From assembly GCF_000402035.1 (NCBI RefSeq), contig NC_021288.1, positions 186,001 to 250,000 of the forward strand: DNA of 64,000 nt, given 5' to 3'. Position numbers and translations under genes: made by a program. This DNA is from Caballeronia insecticola. Its GTDB lineage: Bacteria; Pseudomonadota; Gammaproteobacteria; Burkholderiales; Burkholderiaceae. Under the pieces are notes generated by a model. That model made no database searches. It had not been told where the DNA came from and saw nothing but the letters and a program-made list of their open reading frames with translations. Below are positions 53,019 to 62,476 of this stretch, piece after piece (within the stretch, counting starts at the first letter, position 1; each line of letters opens with the position of its first letter).

Positions 53019-53783
53019 ATGGACTTGCAGCTCAAGGGTTTGAAGGCGATCGTGACGGGCGGGACCAAAGGCATCGGGCTTGCCATTGCGCAGACGCTTG
53101 CGAAGGAGGGCGCGGACGTGGCCATTTGCGCGCGCGACGAAGCGAGCGTCAAGTCGACCGCCACTTCGCTTGCGGGTTTGAGCGGCGCTCGCGCGACGGG
53201 GGCGGCTGTCGATGTATCGAACGGAAAAACCCTTAAATCATGGGTCGAAAGCGTGGCGGCGGAGTGGGGCGGGCTCGATATCGTGGTTGCGAATGTGAGC
53301 GCGCTTGCAATCGGCAACGACATCGAATCGTGGCGCAAGGAGTTCGAGACGGACCTGCTCGGCACGGTCAATCTTGTCGATGCCGCCATGCCGTATCTCG
53401 AAGCGAGCGAGGCGGCATCCATCGTCGCGATATCGAGCGTCTCGGCGCGCGAGATCGATTTTGCCGCCGGTCCCTATGGCGTGTTCAAGGCCGCTTTGGT
53501 CCATTACGTACAGGGTCTCGCGAATCAACTCGCGTCCAAAGGCATACGCGCGAACACGGTATCGCCGGGCAATGTCTATTTTGAAGGCGGCGTATGGGAC
53601 TGGATCGAACATAACGATGCCGCATTGTTCGAACGCGCGCTTGCGCTGAACCCCACCGGACGAATGGCGAAGCCGCAGGAGATCGCGAATGCCGTCGCGT
53701 TCATCGCGAGTCCGGCGGCGAGTTTTGTAAGTGGCGCGAACTTCGTCGTCGATGGAGCCTTAACGCGCGGCGTACAGCTTTAA
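53019..53783 (+). CDS. Short-chain dehydrogenase/reductase
   Basis: A 254-residue classical SDR. The cofactor motif TGGTKGIG is near residue 15 and the NVSA segment replaces NNAG. The catalytic Ser and YGVFK (Tyr, Lys) are near residues 141-158. ATG 53019 follows AAAGGAG; GTG 53010 overlaps that site and is rejected. It follows amiR by 30 bases and may be the last gene of the amide operon, where its role is unclear. Confidence 0.9.
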   Translation: MDLQLKGLKAIVTGGTKGIGLAIAQTLAKEGADVAICARDEASVKSTATSLAGLSGARATGAAVDVSNGKTLKSWVESVAAEWGGLDIVVANVSALAIGNDIESWRKEFETDLLGTVNLVDAAMPYLEASEAASIVAISSVSAREIDFAAGPYGVFKAALVHYVQGLANQLASKGIRANTVSPGNVYFEGGVWDWIEHNDAALFERALALNPTGRMAKPQEIANAVAFIASPAASFVSGANFVVDGALTRGVQL

Positions 53784-53879
53784 CAAGCGGCAAGCGCAAA
53801 GACTACGCGTGCAAAAGCGAAGCGCCGAAAACGAAAAATAGCGCGGGAAAACCACTAGCCCGCTAAGCGCGCATTCGCT

Positions 53880-53908
53880 TTGACCTTCTTTCGAAACGAA
53901 ACTAGACT
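53880..53908 (+). promoter_or_regulatory. Promoter with DeoR-type operator before the regulator gene
   Basis: TTGACC (53880-53885), a 17-base spacer and TAGACT (53903-53908). The spacer holds the inverted repeat TTTCG-AAA-CGAAA (53889-53901). An almost identical element stands at 57188-57216 before the transporter genes. It probably binds the DeoR protein encoded 36 bases downstream. Confidence 0.75.
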
Positions 53909-53943
53909 CTTACGGAACAAAAGATACTTTCGGTCCGCGATCG

Positions 53944-54759
53944 ATGCTCACCAATAAGAGCTCCCTGAAGCGCCGCTTGCAAATTGTCGAGCTCGTGCGC
54001 AAACGCGGGGAAGTATCCGTGGAAGAGTTGAGTCAGGCGTTCGACGTATCGAGTGTCACCATTCGCAGTGATCTGACTTATCTCGAACAGCAACGCTATC
54101 TGTTGCGCTCTTTCGGCAAGGCGCGTTATCTCGCGCAAAAGAAAGGCGACGACATGCTCGTCCCCGCATCGGACGGCACGACGCGCAAGTCGTCGGAGAC
54201 GATGATCGCGCGCTTCGCCGCCGAGCGCGTCGGTGATGACGAAGCGCTGATGCTCGGCGCCGGAGAGATCATTCATAAGGTCGTACCGTTTTTGTCGGAC
54301 CGAAGCAATCTGTCGCTGCTGGTGCAGGACATCGGCATTGCGCAGACGGTACAGCGTTTCATGCATTGCGAGTTGTTGCTGACGGGCGGTCAGCTCGAAT
54401 ACGGCACGACGGCGTTGACGGGACCGGATGCCGAGGCATCGCTCGCGCGGCGTCCGATCGACGTATGTTTGTTGCAGGCGTGCGGGCTCGATCGCGCGGG
54501 CAATCTGTTCGCGGCGGATCATGCGCTCGCTCGCGTCGCGCACGCTGCGGCGCAGGCGGCCACGCGTACTATCGTCGTTGCGTATCAGCCGCTGCTCGAT
54601 GAACGCAGCGGTGAAGTGTTCGCGAGCGTGCACGATATCGACACGCTTTTGATCGACGACGGCATCGATCCACCGACGCTCGATGCAGTGTCGCGTAACG
54701 GTTTGCATCTGCAAAGAAGAGACAACGGCATTCTCGAGTTTCGCCGCAACGGTTCATAA
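53944..54759 (+). CDS. DeoR-family transcriptional regulator
   Basis: A 271-residue DeoR-type regulator. The winged helix is RRLQIVELVRKRGEVSVEELSQAFDVSSVTIRSDLTYLE near residues 9-47. The C-terminal sugar-isomerase-like domain, which binds a phosphorylated sugar, contains LMLGAGEIIHKVV, LLLTGGQLE and ADHALARVA. It probably represses itself and the ABC importer through the two matching TTTCG-N3-CGAAA sites, released by a sugar phosphate. Confidence 0.92.
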   Translation: MLTNKSSLKRRLQIVELVRKRGEVSVEELSQAFDVSSVTIRSDLTYLEQQRYLLRSFGKARYLAQKKGDDMLVPASDGTTRKSSETMIARFAAERVGDDEALMLGAGEIIHKVVPFLSDRSNLSLLVQDIGIAQTVQRFMHCELLLTGGQLEYGTTALTGPDAEASLARRPIDVCLLQACGLDRAGNLFAADHALARVAHAAAQAATRTIVVAYQPLLDERSGEVFASVHDIDTLLIDDGIDPPTLDAVSRNGLHLQRRDNGILEFRRNGS

Positions 54760-54830
54760 GAAGCCGAGGCCTGCATGACAGCGTCGCTGATCTGGATGTT
54801 ATTTATATCGATGTCCTAATTAAATTCGCC

Positions 54831-55796
54831 ATGGCTAAAACCGCAGGCTACATCGTGACGATGGGCGAGATCCTCGTCGAGATACTGGCCACCGAAATCG
54901 GACAATCGTTTCGTCGGCCCGGCATGCTGATGGGTCCGTATGCGAGCGGCGCGCCCGCTATTTTCATCGATCAGGTGGCGAAATGCGGTAGCCGCTGCGC
55001 GATCATCGGCTGTGTTGGCGATGACGATTTCGGCGCGCTCAACATCGAACGGCTAAAGGCGGACGGCGTCGATGTGTCGGGCATCTCGGTCATCAAAGCG
55101 GCGACCACGGGCAGCGCATTCGTGACGTATCGCGATGACGGCGACCGCGATTTCATCTACAACATCGCGAACAGCGCGTCGGGTCATTTGTCGGTCGGCG
55201 AAATTCGCGAGCCTTTGCTGAAAGAGTGCCGGCACTTTCACGTCATGGGCTCGTCGCTGTTTTCGTTTCGCATTATCGAGGCGATGAAGAAGGTGATCGA
55301 GAGCGTGAAGGCAAGCGGCGGCACGGTCAGCTTCGATCCGAACATTCGCAAGGAGATGCTGCGCATTCCCGAAATGCGCGAGGCGCTCGACTTCATCCTC
55401 GACTACACCGATGTCTTTCTGCCCAGCGGTCATGAAGTAATGCTGCTGGCGAGCGCCAGCACCGAAGAGGGCGCGGTCGCCGAGTTGCTTGCGCGCGGTG
55501 TGCGAGAGATCGTCATCAAGCGCGGCAAGCAAGGTTGCAGCTATTACGATGGCACGAACGAGCGTCACTTTCCCGCGCTGAACGTAACCGAAGTCGATCC
55601 CACCGGCGCGGGCGACTGCTTTGGCGGCACGTATATCGCATGTCGCGCGCAAGGCTTCTCGCTCGACGACGCCCTCAAATACGGAGGCGCGGCGGGCGCT
55701 CGCGCGGTCACGTATCGCGGACCGATGGAAGGCACGGCCACGCTCGCGGAACTCGATGCATTCATTGCGGAGCGCACGGAGGCGGGCCATGACTGA
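54831..55796 (+). CDS. PfkB-family sugar kinase (tagatose kinase candidate)
   Basis: A 321-residue PfkB kinase. It opens with VTMGEILVEIL and has FRRPGMLMGPYASGAPAIF, NIERLKADGVDVSG in the lid region and the signature DPTGAGDCFGGTYIA with the catalytic Asp. Context (KbaZ-like protein, tagatose-epimerase-like protein, sugar importer) suggests phosphorylation of a ketohexose such as D-tagatose at C6. Start ATG 54831 lacks a clear ribosome site. It overlaps the next gene by 8 bases. Confidence 0.88.
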   Translation: MAKTAGYIVTMGEILVEILATEIGQSFRRPGMLMGPYASGAPAIFIDQVAKCGSRCAIIGCVGDDDFGALNIERLKADGVDVSGISVIKAATTGSAFVTYRDDGDRDFIYNIANSASGHLSVGEIREPLLKECRHFHVMGSSLFSFRIIEAMKKVIESVKASGGTVSFDPNIRKEMLRIPEMREALDFILDYTDVFLPSGHEVMLLASASTEEGAVAELLARGVREIVIKRGKQGCSYYDGTNERHFPALNVTEVDPTGAGDCFGGTYIACRAQGFSLDDALKYGGAAGARAVTYRGPMEGTATLAELDAFIAERTEAGHD

Positions 55797-57072
55797 CATC
55801 GTCACGCGTTTGAGCGGCGATGCGAACGCCGCGCGGCGTCTCAAGGGCATCTATTCGATTTGCTCGGCGCATCCGTGGGTCATCGAAGCAGGCATGATGC
55901 AGGCGCTCGATGACGATACGCCCTTGCTCATTGAGTCGACATCGAATCAGGTCGATCAATACGGCGGCTACACCGGCATGAAGCCCGCGGATTTCGTGCG
56001 CTTCGTTCTCGGGCTCGCGGAACGCATGGGCTTTCCGCACGAGCGTCTGATACTCGGCGGCGATCATCTCGGCCCGAATGCGTGGCGCGATTTGCCGGGC
56101 AGCGAAGCGATGCAACGCGCAGACGCGCTGATCGACGCTTATGTCGCAGCAGGCTTTCGCAAGATTCATCTCGATGCAAGCATGCGCTGCGCCGACGACC
56201 CGCCGCGCCTGTCCGACGAAATCGTGGCGGAACGCGCCGCGCGTCTGTGTGCGGTTGCGGAAGCGGCGGCTGCGCGCGTGGGTCTTGGCGATCGTCCGGT
56301 TTATGTGATCGGCACCGAAGTGCCCGTGCCCGGCGGCGCTTCTGATGAACTCGCGTCCGTCGAAGTGACGCATGCGAGCGCGGCGCTCGAAACGGTCGCG
56401 GTGCATCGGCGTGCGTGGCAAACGCACGGTCTCGAAGCGGCGTGGGAACGTGTGGTTGGTCTCGTCGTGCAACCGGGCGTCGAGTTCGATCATACGAAGG
56501 TCGTCGACTACGATGCCGCGCGTGCAAGCGGTCTGTCCGATGTGCTCGCGAAGCTGCCCGGCATGGTCTTCGAAGCGCATTCGACCGACTATCAAACCCC
56601 CGAGGCACTGGCCGCGCTCGTGAACGACGGCTTCGCCATTTTGAAAGTCGGGCCCGGCACGACGTTCGCGCTGCGTGAAGCGCTGTACGCGCTGGTGGAC
56701 ATCGAAAGCGAACTCATCGCCCCTCAGGCATGTTCGCATCTGCGCGATGTGGTCGAGCGCGTAATGCTCGAACAACCCAACAAATGGAATGCGTACTACC
56801 ACGGCAGCGAAGATGAACAGCGCCTGTTGCGGACCTATAGCTATAGCGACCGCGTCCGCTATTACTGGACCGATCCCGCGATAAGTGAAGCGACGCGCAA
56901 GCTCATCGCCAATCTCTCGGCTATCGGCGTGCGCGAAAACCTCATTAGCCAAACCATGCCGCAGCAATACTGGAAGCTGCGCCGCAACGAGATCGACGCA
57001 ACGCCCATGAGCCTCATCCATAGCAAGGTTCGCGATGTTATCGGCATGTATGCGGCCGCATGCAGAGCGTAA
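55789..57072 (+). CDS. GatZ/KbaZ-family protein (tagatose-6-phosphate 4-epimerase candidate)
   Basis: A 427-residue protein of the D-tagatose-1,6-bisphosphate aldolase non-catalytic subunit family. It opens with LKGIYSICSAHPWVIEAGM and has SNQVDQYGGYTGM, LGGDHLGPNAWRDLP, KIHLDASMRCADDP, VIGTEVPVPGG and ERVMLEQPNKWNAYYHG. In E. coli GatZ/KbaZ stabilises the catalytic GatY/KbaY. No GatY/KbaY is present here. In Agrobacterium a member of this family was assigned as D-tagatose 6-phosphate 4-epimerase, and this orphan could have that role, acting after the PfkB kinase. Confidence 0.88.
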   Translation: MTDIVTRLSGDANAARRLKGIYSICSAHPWVIEAGMMQALDDDTPLLIESTSNQVDQYGGYTGMKPADFVRFVLGLAERMGFPHERLILGGDHLGPNAWRDLPGSEAMQRADALIDAYVAAGFRKIHLDASMRCADDPPRLSDEIVAERAARLCAVAEAAAARVGLGDRPVYVIGTEVPVPGGASDELASVEVTHASAALETVAVHRRAWQTHGLEAAWERVVGLVVQPGVEFDHTKVVDYDAARASGLSDVLAKLPGMVFEAHSTDYQTPEALAALVNDGFAILKVGPGTTFALREALYALVDIESELIAPQACSHLRDVVERVMLEQPNKWNAYYHGSEDEQRLLRTYSYSDRVRYYWTDPAISEATRKLIANLSAIGVRENLISQTMPQQYWKLRRNEIDATPMSLIHSKVRDVIGMYAAACRA

Positions 57073-57187
57073 GCACGCGCCTTGTCCGGTATTCGCTCAC
57101 CGTTCATCGTGAGGATTCCAACATGTGGGTCTCGTGATTCATGGATGAACGTAAAGCCTGAGTGACCCCCGACAGGGAAAACCCGCT

Positions 57188-57216
57188 TTGACCGCCTTTC
57201 GACCCGAAACTACACT
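57188..57216 (+). promoter_or_regulatory. Promoter with DeoR-type operator before the ABC importer
   Basis: TTGACC (57188-57193), a 17-base spacer and TACACT (57211-57216). The spacer holds TTTCG-ACC-CGAAA (57197-57209). The whole block CGCTTTGACC...CTTTCG...CGAAACTA.ACTCTT matches the one before the DeoR gene. The 207-base gap around it (57073-57279) also holds a long-range inverted repeat GTTCATC (57102-57108) / GATGAAC (57144-57150) after the KbaZ-like gene. Confidence 0.75.
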
Positions 57217-57279
57217 CTTTCACGACAAAAGCAGCTTGCACCGCGAGGCGGCGAGCGCACCGAGGCACCGGAGGCGACA

Positions 57280-58284
57280 ATGAGCAAGCCCACTTTGGCC
57301 CCGAAGGAGCGAACGAAGCCGCGTGCCGGGTTCGCTGCGCAACTGCTTCATTCACGCGAGACAGGCATCGTCGGCGCATTGCTGATCATGGTGATCCTCC
57401 TGTCGATCTTCGCGCCGGACTTCGCGAGCAAGGGCAATCTGCTCAACGATGCGCGCAATCTCTCGTTCATCGGCATTGTCGTGCTCGGGCAGGCGATGGT
57501 GATGATCACGGGCGGCATCGATCTTTCGGTGGGCAGCGTCTGGGGTCTGGCGGCAGTCGCGTCCGCTGCGATGATGCAGGCGGGCATGGGCGTCGTTCCC
57601 GCATGCGCGCTCACGCTGGTCATCTGCGGCGTGGTCGGTCTCTTCAACGGCTTCTGCGTGACCAAGCTGCGCATGCTGCCCTTCGTGCCGACACTCGCGA
57701 CGATGAGTATCGCGCGCGCGCTCGCACTCGTCATTACGCGCGGCAAGGCTATCGACGGTTTTCGTCCCGATGGCGATGCGTTCTTCGCGCTCGGCGGCGG
57801 CGATATCTTCGATCTGCCCGTGCCGTTCATCATCTTCGTCGTGCTCGCGATCATCGTTGCGATCGTATTGAAGCGCACCGTGTATGGCCGCCAGCTTTAT
57901 GCAATCGGCGGCAACGAGCGCGCGGCCACGCTCACGGGCCTGAATGTCGATCGCCTGAAGATGAGCGTCTATGTGAGCTCGTCGGTGCTCGCGGGTCTCG
58001 CGGGCATCATCGAAGTCAGTTATCTCTCGTCCGCGATTTCCAATCAGGGCCTCGGCAAGGAACTCTCCGTTATCGCGGCGGCGGTGATCGGCGGCACGGC
58101 GTTGTCCGGCGGCGAAGGCACGGTGATCGGCGTATTCGTCGGCACGGTGATACTCGAAGTGCTGCGCAACGGCCTCGTGCTGCTCGGCACGGACGCTTAC
58201 TGGCAAGGTGTGTTCGTCGGTTCCGTCATCGTGCTTGCGGTGTTTATCGATCAGCTCAGAAAGGGCGTCTGGCGACGTCGCTGA
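57280..58284 (+). CDS. Ribose-type ABC sugar permease (RbsC-like)
   Basis: A 334-residue permease of the RbsC/AraH family with about ten helices. Helix-rich segments include LLIMVILLSIFAPDF, the conserved MITGGIDLSVGSVWGLAA near residue 75, and GLNVDRLKMSVYVSSSVLAGLAG. It is the channel part of a sugar importer, first gene after the DeoR-type promoter. GGAGG precedes the ATG. Confidence 0.92.
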   Translation: MSKPTLAPKERTKPRAGFAAQLLHSRETGIVGALLIMVILLSIFAPDFASKGNLLNDARNLSFIGIVVLGQAMVMITGGIDLSVGSVWGLAAVASAAMMQAGMGVVPACALTLVICGVVGLFNGFCVTKLRMLPFVPTLATMSIARALALVITRGKAIDGFRPDGDAFFALGGGDIFDLPVPFIIFVVLAIIVAIVLKRTVYGRQLYAIGGNERAATLTGLNVDRLKMSVYVSSSVLAGLAGIIEVSYLSSAISNQGLGKELSVIAAAVIGGTALSGGEGTVIGVFVGTVILEVLRNGLVLLGTDAYWQGVFVGSVIVLAVFIDQLRKGVWRRR

Positions 58285-58358
58285 GCGCCATGCATGCCTT
58301 ATGTGCCCTATGCCTCATGCTTGACCACAACAACCTTGAACGACTCCAGGAGACAACC

Positions 58359-59306
58359 ATGACACGCACCCTGCTCAGCGTCGTAGCCGCCACGCTCCTT
58401 CTCGGGATCGGCATTGCAGAGGCACAGGCCGCGGACAAGAAAGTGTTCGCCGTCGTGCCGAAGGCGCTCGGCGTCGCCTTTTATGCCGATGCGGAAAAGG
58501 GCTGCAAGGAAGAAGCGGCGAAGATCGGCGCCGAGTGTCTGTTCACCGGCCCGGCACAGCTCGACGATGCGGAGCAAGGGCGTATCGTGCGCGATCTGAT
58601 CACGAAGAAAGTGGCGGGCATCGCGATCGCGCCGAACAATGCGGACTCGATCAGCGGCGTTATCAGCGCGGCATTGGCGAAGAACATTCCGGTCGTCACG
58701 TTCGATTCCGACGCGCCCAAGTCCAAGCGCATCGCGTTTATCGGCACCAACAACGAAGCGGGCGGCGAAGCAGCGGGCGAAGCTTTCGCGAAAGCGTTGC
58801 CCAAGGGCGGCACATACGCGATTCTCACGGGCGGCTTGTCGGCTGCGAATCTGAACGAACGTATCAAGGGCTTCAAGTCGAAACTCAACGGCAGCTTCAA
58901 GGAAGTGTCGGGCTCGCCCTTCGCCTGCAATGACGATTCGAGCACGGGCGTGCAGTTGATTCAGGACATGCTCGCGAAGAACCCGAATCTCGACGGCATC
59001 TTCTTCGCGGGCGGCTGGCCGATGTTCGCGCCCGAAGCCTATATCCGCGCCGTCAAGAACAAGGCCGCCGATATCAAGTCCGGCAAGTTCGTGATCGTGT
59101 CGTTCGATACCTTGCCTTCGCAGATCAAGCTGCTGAAGGAAGGTTATGCGACCACGCTGATCGGCCAGCGTCCGCTCACGATGGGCACCGAGTCGATCAA
59201 GCAACTCGATTCGCTCTCGAAGGGCGGCAAGGTTCCGCCGGTCACGGATACGGGCGTGGATATCGTCAACTCGTCGAACGTCGACAAGTTCGTCGGCGGC
59301 AAATAA
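58359..59306 (+). CDS. Sugar ABC substrate-binding protein (RbsB-like)
   Basis: A 315-residue periplasmic binding protein of the RbsB type (Peripla_BP_4). The signal peptide ends near residue 24 (IGIAEAQAAD). The fold runs from KVFAVVPKALGVAFYADAEKGCKEEA, with IAPNNADSISGVI and TFDSDAPKSKRIAFIGT. It binds the imported sugar. CCAGGAG precedes the ATG. A hairpin after it probably protects the message 3' end. Confidence 0.92.
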   Translation: MTRTLLSVVAATLLLGIGIAEAQAADKKVFAVVPKALGVAFYADAEKGCKEEAAKIGAECLFTGPAQLDDAEQGRIVRDLITKKVAGIAIAPNNADSISGVISAALAKNIPVVTFDSDAPKSKRIAFIGTNNEAGGEAAGEAFAKALPKGGTYAILTGGLSAANLNERIKGFKSKLNGSFKEVSGSPFACNDDSSTGVQLIQDMLAKNPNLDGIFFAGGWPMFAPEAYIRAVKNKAADIKSGKFVIVSFDTLPSQIKLLKEGYATTLIGQRPLTMGTESIKQLDSLSKGGKVPPVTDTGVDIVNSSNVDKFVGGK

Positions 59307-59311
59307 AACCC

Positions 59312-59331
59312 GTGCGGGAGCGGTCCCGCAC
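59312..59331 (+). promoter_or_regulatory. Intercistronic hairpin after binding-protein gene
   Basis: A perfect 8-bp stem GTGCGGGA / TCCCGCAC with loop GCGG, 5 bases after the binding-protein stop. In sugar importer operons such hairpins protect the upstream transcript and raise binding protein over ATPase. No T run. Confidence 0.6.
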
Positions 59332-59353
59332 TTCTTCCGCGAAGAGTCCTGCC

Positions 59354-60895
59354 ATGAGCGTGCTTTTGAGCGTCGAGCAGATCACGAAGACTTATCCGGG
59401 CGTAAAAGCGCTGCAGGAAGTCTCCTTCAACGTGGAAGCGGGGACCGTGCACGCGGTCATGGGCGAGAACGGCGCGGGCAAGTCGACGTTGATGCAGGTG
59501 ATCGCGGGCGCGCACGCGCCGACATCGGGCCGCCTGATCTTCGACGGTCAGGAAGTCTCGTTCTCGAGCACGCGCGATGCCGCGCAGAAGGGCATCTCGA
59601 TCGTCTTTCAGGAGTTGATGCTCGCGTCGAACATGACGATCGCGGAGAACATCTTTCTCGGTGCGGAGCCACGCGCGGCGCATGTGTTTGTCGATCGCGG
59701 GCAGTTGCTCGAACGCGCGCGCGAGGCGATGCAACGGCTGGGCATCGCGCAACATCCCGACACGCGTCTCGGCGATCTGACAATCGCGCAGCAACAGTTG
59801 ATCGAGATTTGTAAGGCGCTGATTCACGAGCCGCGTTTGCTGATTCTGGACGAACCGACGTCGAGTCTCTCCGAAGCGGATTCGCTGACGCTCTTCAAAG
59901 TGGTTCATGAACTGCGTGCGCGCGGCGTCACGATCCTCTATATCTCGCATCGCATGCGCGAGGTGTTCGACAATTGCGATGCCGTCACGGTGCTTCGCGA
60001 CGGCAAGCACGTGCGCACCGCGCGCCTGACCGATACATCGCCCGATGAAGTCGTGCGCCTGATGGTCGGCCGCGATCTCGCGGAAGTGAAGCGCATTCGT
60101 CCCGAGCATGAGCATGCGCCTGTCGTGCTGAACGTGAAGGGACTGGGCGATGACGAACGTTATCGCGATGTGTCGTTCTCGCTGCGTCGCGGTGAAATCG
60201 TCGGCCTGGCGGGGCTGATCGGCGCGGGCCGTTCCGAAGTCGCGATGGGCATATTCGGTGCGCCGCCGCCGAAGCATGGCACGGTGGAGATCGAAGGCAA
60301 GCTCGTCAAGATCGCGAAGCCGCGCGATGCGATGAAACTCGGCATCGGGCTCGTGCCTGAAGATCGCAAGGACCAGGGGCTCGTGCTCGGCATGTCGGTG
60401 GGCAGCAACCTGTCGCTTGCGGCACTTGGGCTCGGACGCTTGTCGTCGGCGAGCTTCATTCGGCCGCTGCAGGAAGCGCGCATGATCGACAGCTATGTCG
60501 GCCGCTTCAAGATCAAGACGCCGACCGTCGAGCAACTCGTTGGCCTGCTGAGCGGCGGCAATCAGCAGAAGGTCGTGCTGGCAAAGTGGCTCGCATCGAA
60601 GCCGCGCGTGCTGATCGTCGACGAACCGACGCGCGGCGTGGATGTCGGCACGAAAGCGGAAATCTACGCGCTGATGCGCGAACTGGCCCGCGATGGCCTC
60701 GCAATTCTCGTGATATCGAGCGATCTGCCCGAGATACTCACGATCTCGGATCGCATTCTCGTGATGCGCGCGGGACAGCTCGCGGGCGAAGTCAGTTTCG
60801 ACGATGCTTCCGAGGAGCGCATCATGTCGCTCGCCGCGCTTGAGCATGCGGACCCTTCGCATCCTGAAGTCAAGCCGACGGGATTCGTCTCTTAG
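59354..60895 (+). CDS. Sugar ABC ATPase with two cassettes (RbsA/MglA-like)
   Basis: A 513-residue double ATPase. N-half: Walker [10 protein letters not shown] near residue 37, and Walker [13 protein letters not shown]-half: altered Walker [10 protein letters not shown], as usual in this family, [16 protein letters not shown] and [13 protein letters not shown]. It powers the importer with the RbsC- and RbsB-like proteins. ATG 59354 is 47 bases after the binding protein gene. Confidence 0.93.
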   Translation: MSVLLSVEQITKTYPGVKALQEVSFNVEAGTVHAVMGENGAGKSTLMQVIAGAHAPTSGRLIFDGQEVSFSSTRDAAQKGISIVFQELMLASNMTIAENIFLGAEPRAAHVFVDRGQLLERAREAMQRLGIAQHPDTRLGDLTIAQQQLIEICKALIHEPRLLILDEPTSSLSEADSLTLFKVVHELRARGVTILYISHRMREVFDNCDAVTVLRDGKHVRTARLTDTSPDEVVRLMVGRDLAEVKRIRPEHEHAPVVLNVKGLGDDERYRDVSFSLRRGEIVGLAGLIGAGRSEVAMGIFGAPPPKHGTVEIEGKLVKIAKPRDAMKLGIGLVPEDRKDQGLVLGMSVGSNLSLAALGLGRLSSASFIRPLQEARMIDSYVGRFKIKTPTVEQLVGLLSGGNQQKVVLAKWLASKPRVLIVDEPTRGVDVGTKAEIYALMRELARDGLAILVISSDLPEILTISDRILVMRAGQLAGEVSFDDASEERIMSLAALEHADPSHPEVKPTGFVS

Positions 60896-60959
60896 GCTTC
60901 GAATCTCCTGTGCGATATTTCCGTTCGATACGTTCGTCATCCTTATCAATGGAGCAGCG

Positions 60960-61832
60960 ATGAACAAAGTAGGCATGTTCTATACATACTGGTCGACTGA
61001 ATGGCTCGTGGATTTTCCGGCTGTGGCGAAGCGCATCTCGGGACTGGGTTTCGACATGATGGAGATATCGCTCTCCGAGTTCCATAACTTGCCCGATGCG
61101 AAGAAGCGCGAACTAAAGACCGTCGCCGACGATCTCGGTTTGACGGTGATGTGCTGCATCGGTCTCAAGCCCGAGTACGATTTCGCATCGCCGGAACAGA
61201 GCGTGCGCGATGCGGGCACGGAATACGTGAAGCATCTGCTCGACGATTGCCATATGCTCGGCGCACCGGTTTTCGCGGGCCTGACATTCTGCGCGTGGCC
61301 GCAATCGCCGCCGCCCGGCATGAAGGACAAGCGTCCATACGTCGAACGCGCGGTGGACAGCGTGCGGCGTGTCATCAAGGTCGCTGAAGGGTACGGCATT
61401 ATCTACGCGCTGGAAGTGGTGAATCGCTTCGAGCAATGGCTCGCCAACGATGCACGCGAGGCGCTCGCGTTCTGCGATGCAGTCGATAATCCGTGGTGCA
61501 AGGTGCAGCTCGATACGTTCCACATGAACATCGAAGAGAACTCGTTTCGCGATGCCATTCTCGCGTGCCGCGGCAGGCTCGGACACTTCCATCTCGGCGA
61601 AGCGAACCGCTTGCCGCCGGGCGAAGGCCGTCTGCCGTGGGATGAAATCTTCGGCGCGTTGAAAGAGATCGACTACGACGGCACCATCGTCATGGAGCCG
61701 TTCATGCGTCCGGGCGGCTCGGTGAGTCGTGCCGTGGGCGTCTGGCGCGACATGTCGAACGGCGCGACGGATGAACAGATGGACGAACGCGCACGCCGCT
61801 CATTGAACTTCGTGCGCGGACATCTCGCGTGA
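60960..61832 (+). CDS. D-tagatose 3-epimerase-like TIM-barrel protein
   Basis: A 290-residue sugar phosphate isomerase/epimerase (AP endonuclease 2 fold) of the D-tagatose/D-allulose 3-epimerase type. Metal ligands are seen in LEVVNRFE (Glu), QLDTFHMN (Asp), GHFHLGE (His) and VMEPF (Glu). It would interconvert ketohexoses at C3 (for example D-tagatose and D-sorbose, or D-allulose and D-fructose). It is encoded after the importer and fits ketohexose catabolism. ATG 60960 has GGAGC upstream. Confidence 0.88.
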   Translation: MNKVGMFYTYWSTEWLVDFPAVAKRISGLGFDMMEISLSEFHNLPDAKKRELKTVADDLGLTVMCCIGLKPEYDFASPEQSVRDAGTEYVKHLLDDCHMLGAPVFAGLTFCAWPQSPPPGMKDKRPYVERAVDSVRRVIKVAEGYGIIYALEVVNRFEQWLANDAREALAFCDAVDNPWCKVQLDTFHMNIEENSFRDAILACRGRLGHFHLGEANRLPPGEGRLPWDEIFGALKEIDYDGTIVMEPFMRPGGSVSRAVGVWRDMSNGATDEQMDERARRSLNFVRGHLA

Positions 61833-62458
61833 CACTCGACGGCGTGTCGATACGGCGTCTGGAACAGGCGCGTCGTTTGCTCGCGATTGCGCAGACGGGC
61901 CTGCATTACGCGACCAGCGATTTCGACAAGGAACGCTACGACGAGATCGCCGGTATTGCGCATGCGCAACTCGCCGAGATTTCATCGATGGATGCGCAAG
62001 CGGTCGCGCAACTGTTCGCCCTCGAATCCGGCTATGCGAATCCGAAACTCGACGTGCGATGCGCCGTGTTCGACGACACCAGCCGCATTCTGCTCGTGCG
62101 CGAACGAGCGGATGGCTTGTGGTCCTTGCCGGGCGGATGGGCCGATGTCGGCGTTTCACCGGCGGCGAATGCAGCGAAGGAAGTGCGTGAGGAAAGCGGT
62201 TATAGCGTCGATATCGTTCGGCTGCTCGCCGTGTGGGACATGAATGCGCATGCGCATCCGCCGTCGTTGTTTCATATCTGGAAGCTCGTGTTTCTCGGCC
62301 GCATCGTGACGGCGGGCGAACTCGTCGGCGCGGAAACGATCGAGGCCGGCTTCTTCGATATCGATGCATTGCCTGCACTGTCGCTCGGGCGCGTGCTGCC
62401 CGAGCAGATCAGGCGGCTCGATGAATTACGCCGCCACGATCGAACGGACTTCGATTGA
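61829..62458 (+). CDS. NUDIX hydrolase (YjhB-like)
   Basis: A 209-residue NUDIX protein. The N-terminal helical region ([27 protein letters not shown]) is found in the YjhB/ADP-ribose pyrophosphatase-like branch. The NUDIX box is [23 protein letters not shown], with REVxEESG-type Glu residues for Mg2+ present; the first Glu of the textbook box is replaced by Val-Ser, as in that branch. GTG start overlapping the epimerase stop (GTGA). Substrate unknown. Confidence 0.9.
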   Translation: MTLDGVSIRRLEQARRLLAIAQTGLHYATSDFDKERYDEIAGIAHAQLAEISSMDAQAVAQLFALESGYANPKLDVRCAVFDDTSRILLVRERADGLWSLPGGWADVGVSPAANAAKEVREESGYSVDIVRLLAVWDMNAHAHPPSLFHIWKLVFLGRIVTAGELVGAETIEAGFFDIDALPALSLGRVLPEQIRRLDELRRHDRTDFD

Positions 62459-62476
62459 TCGCCTTCAGCGCGGGCC

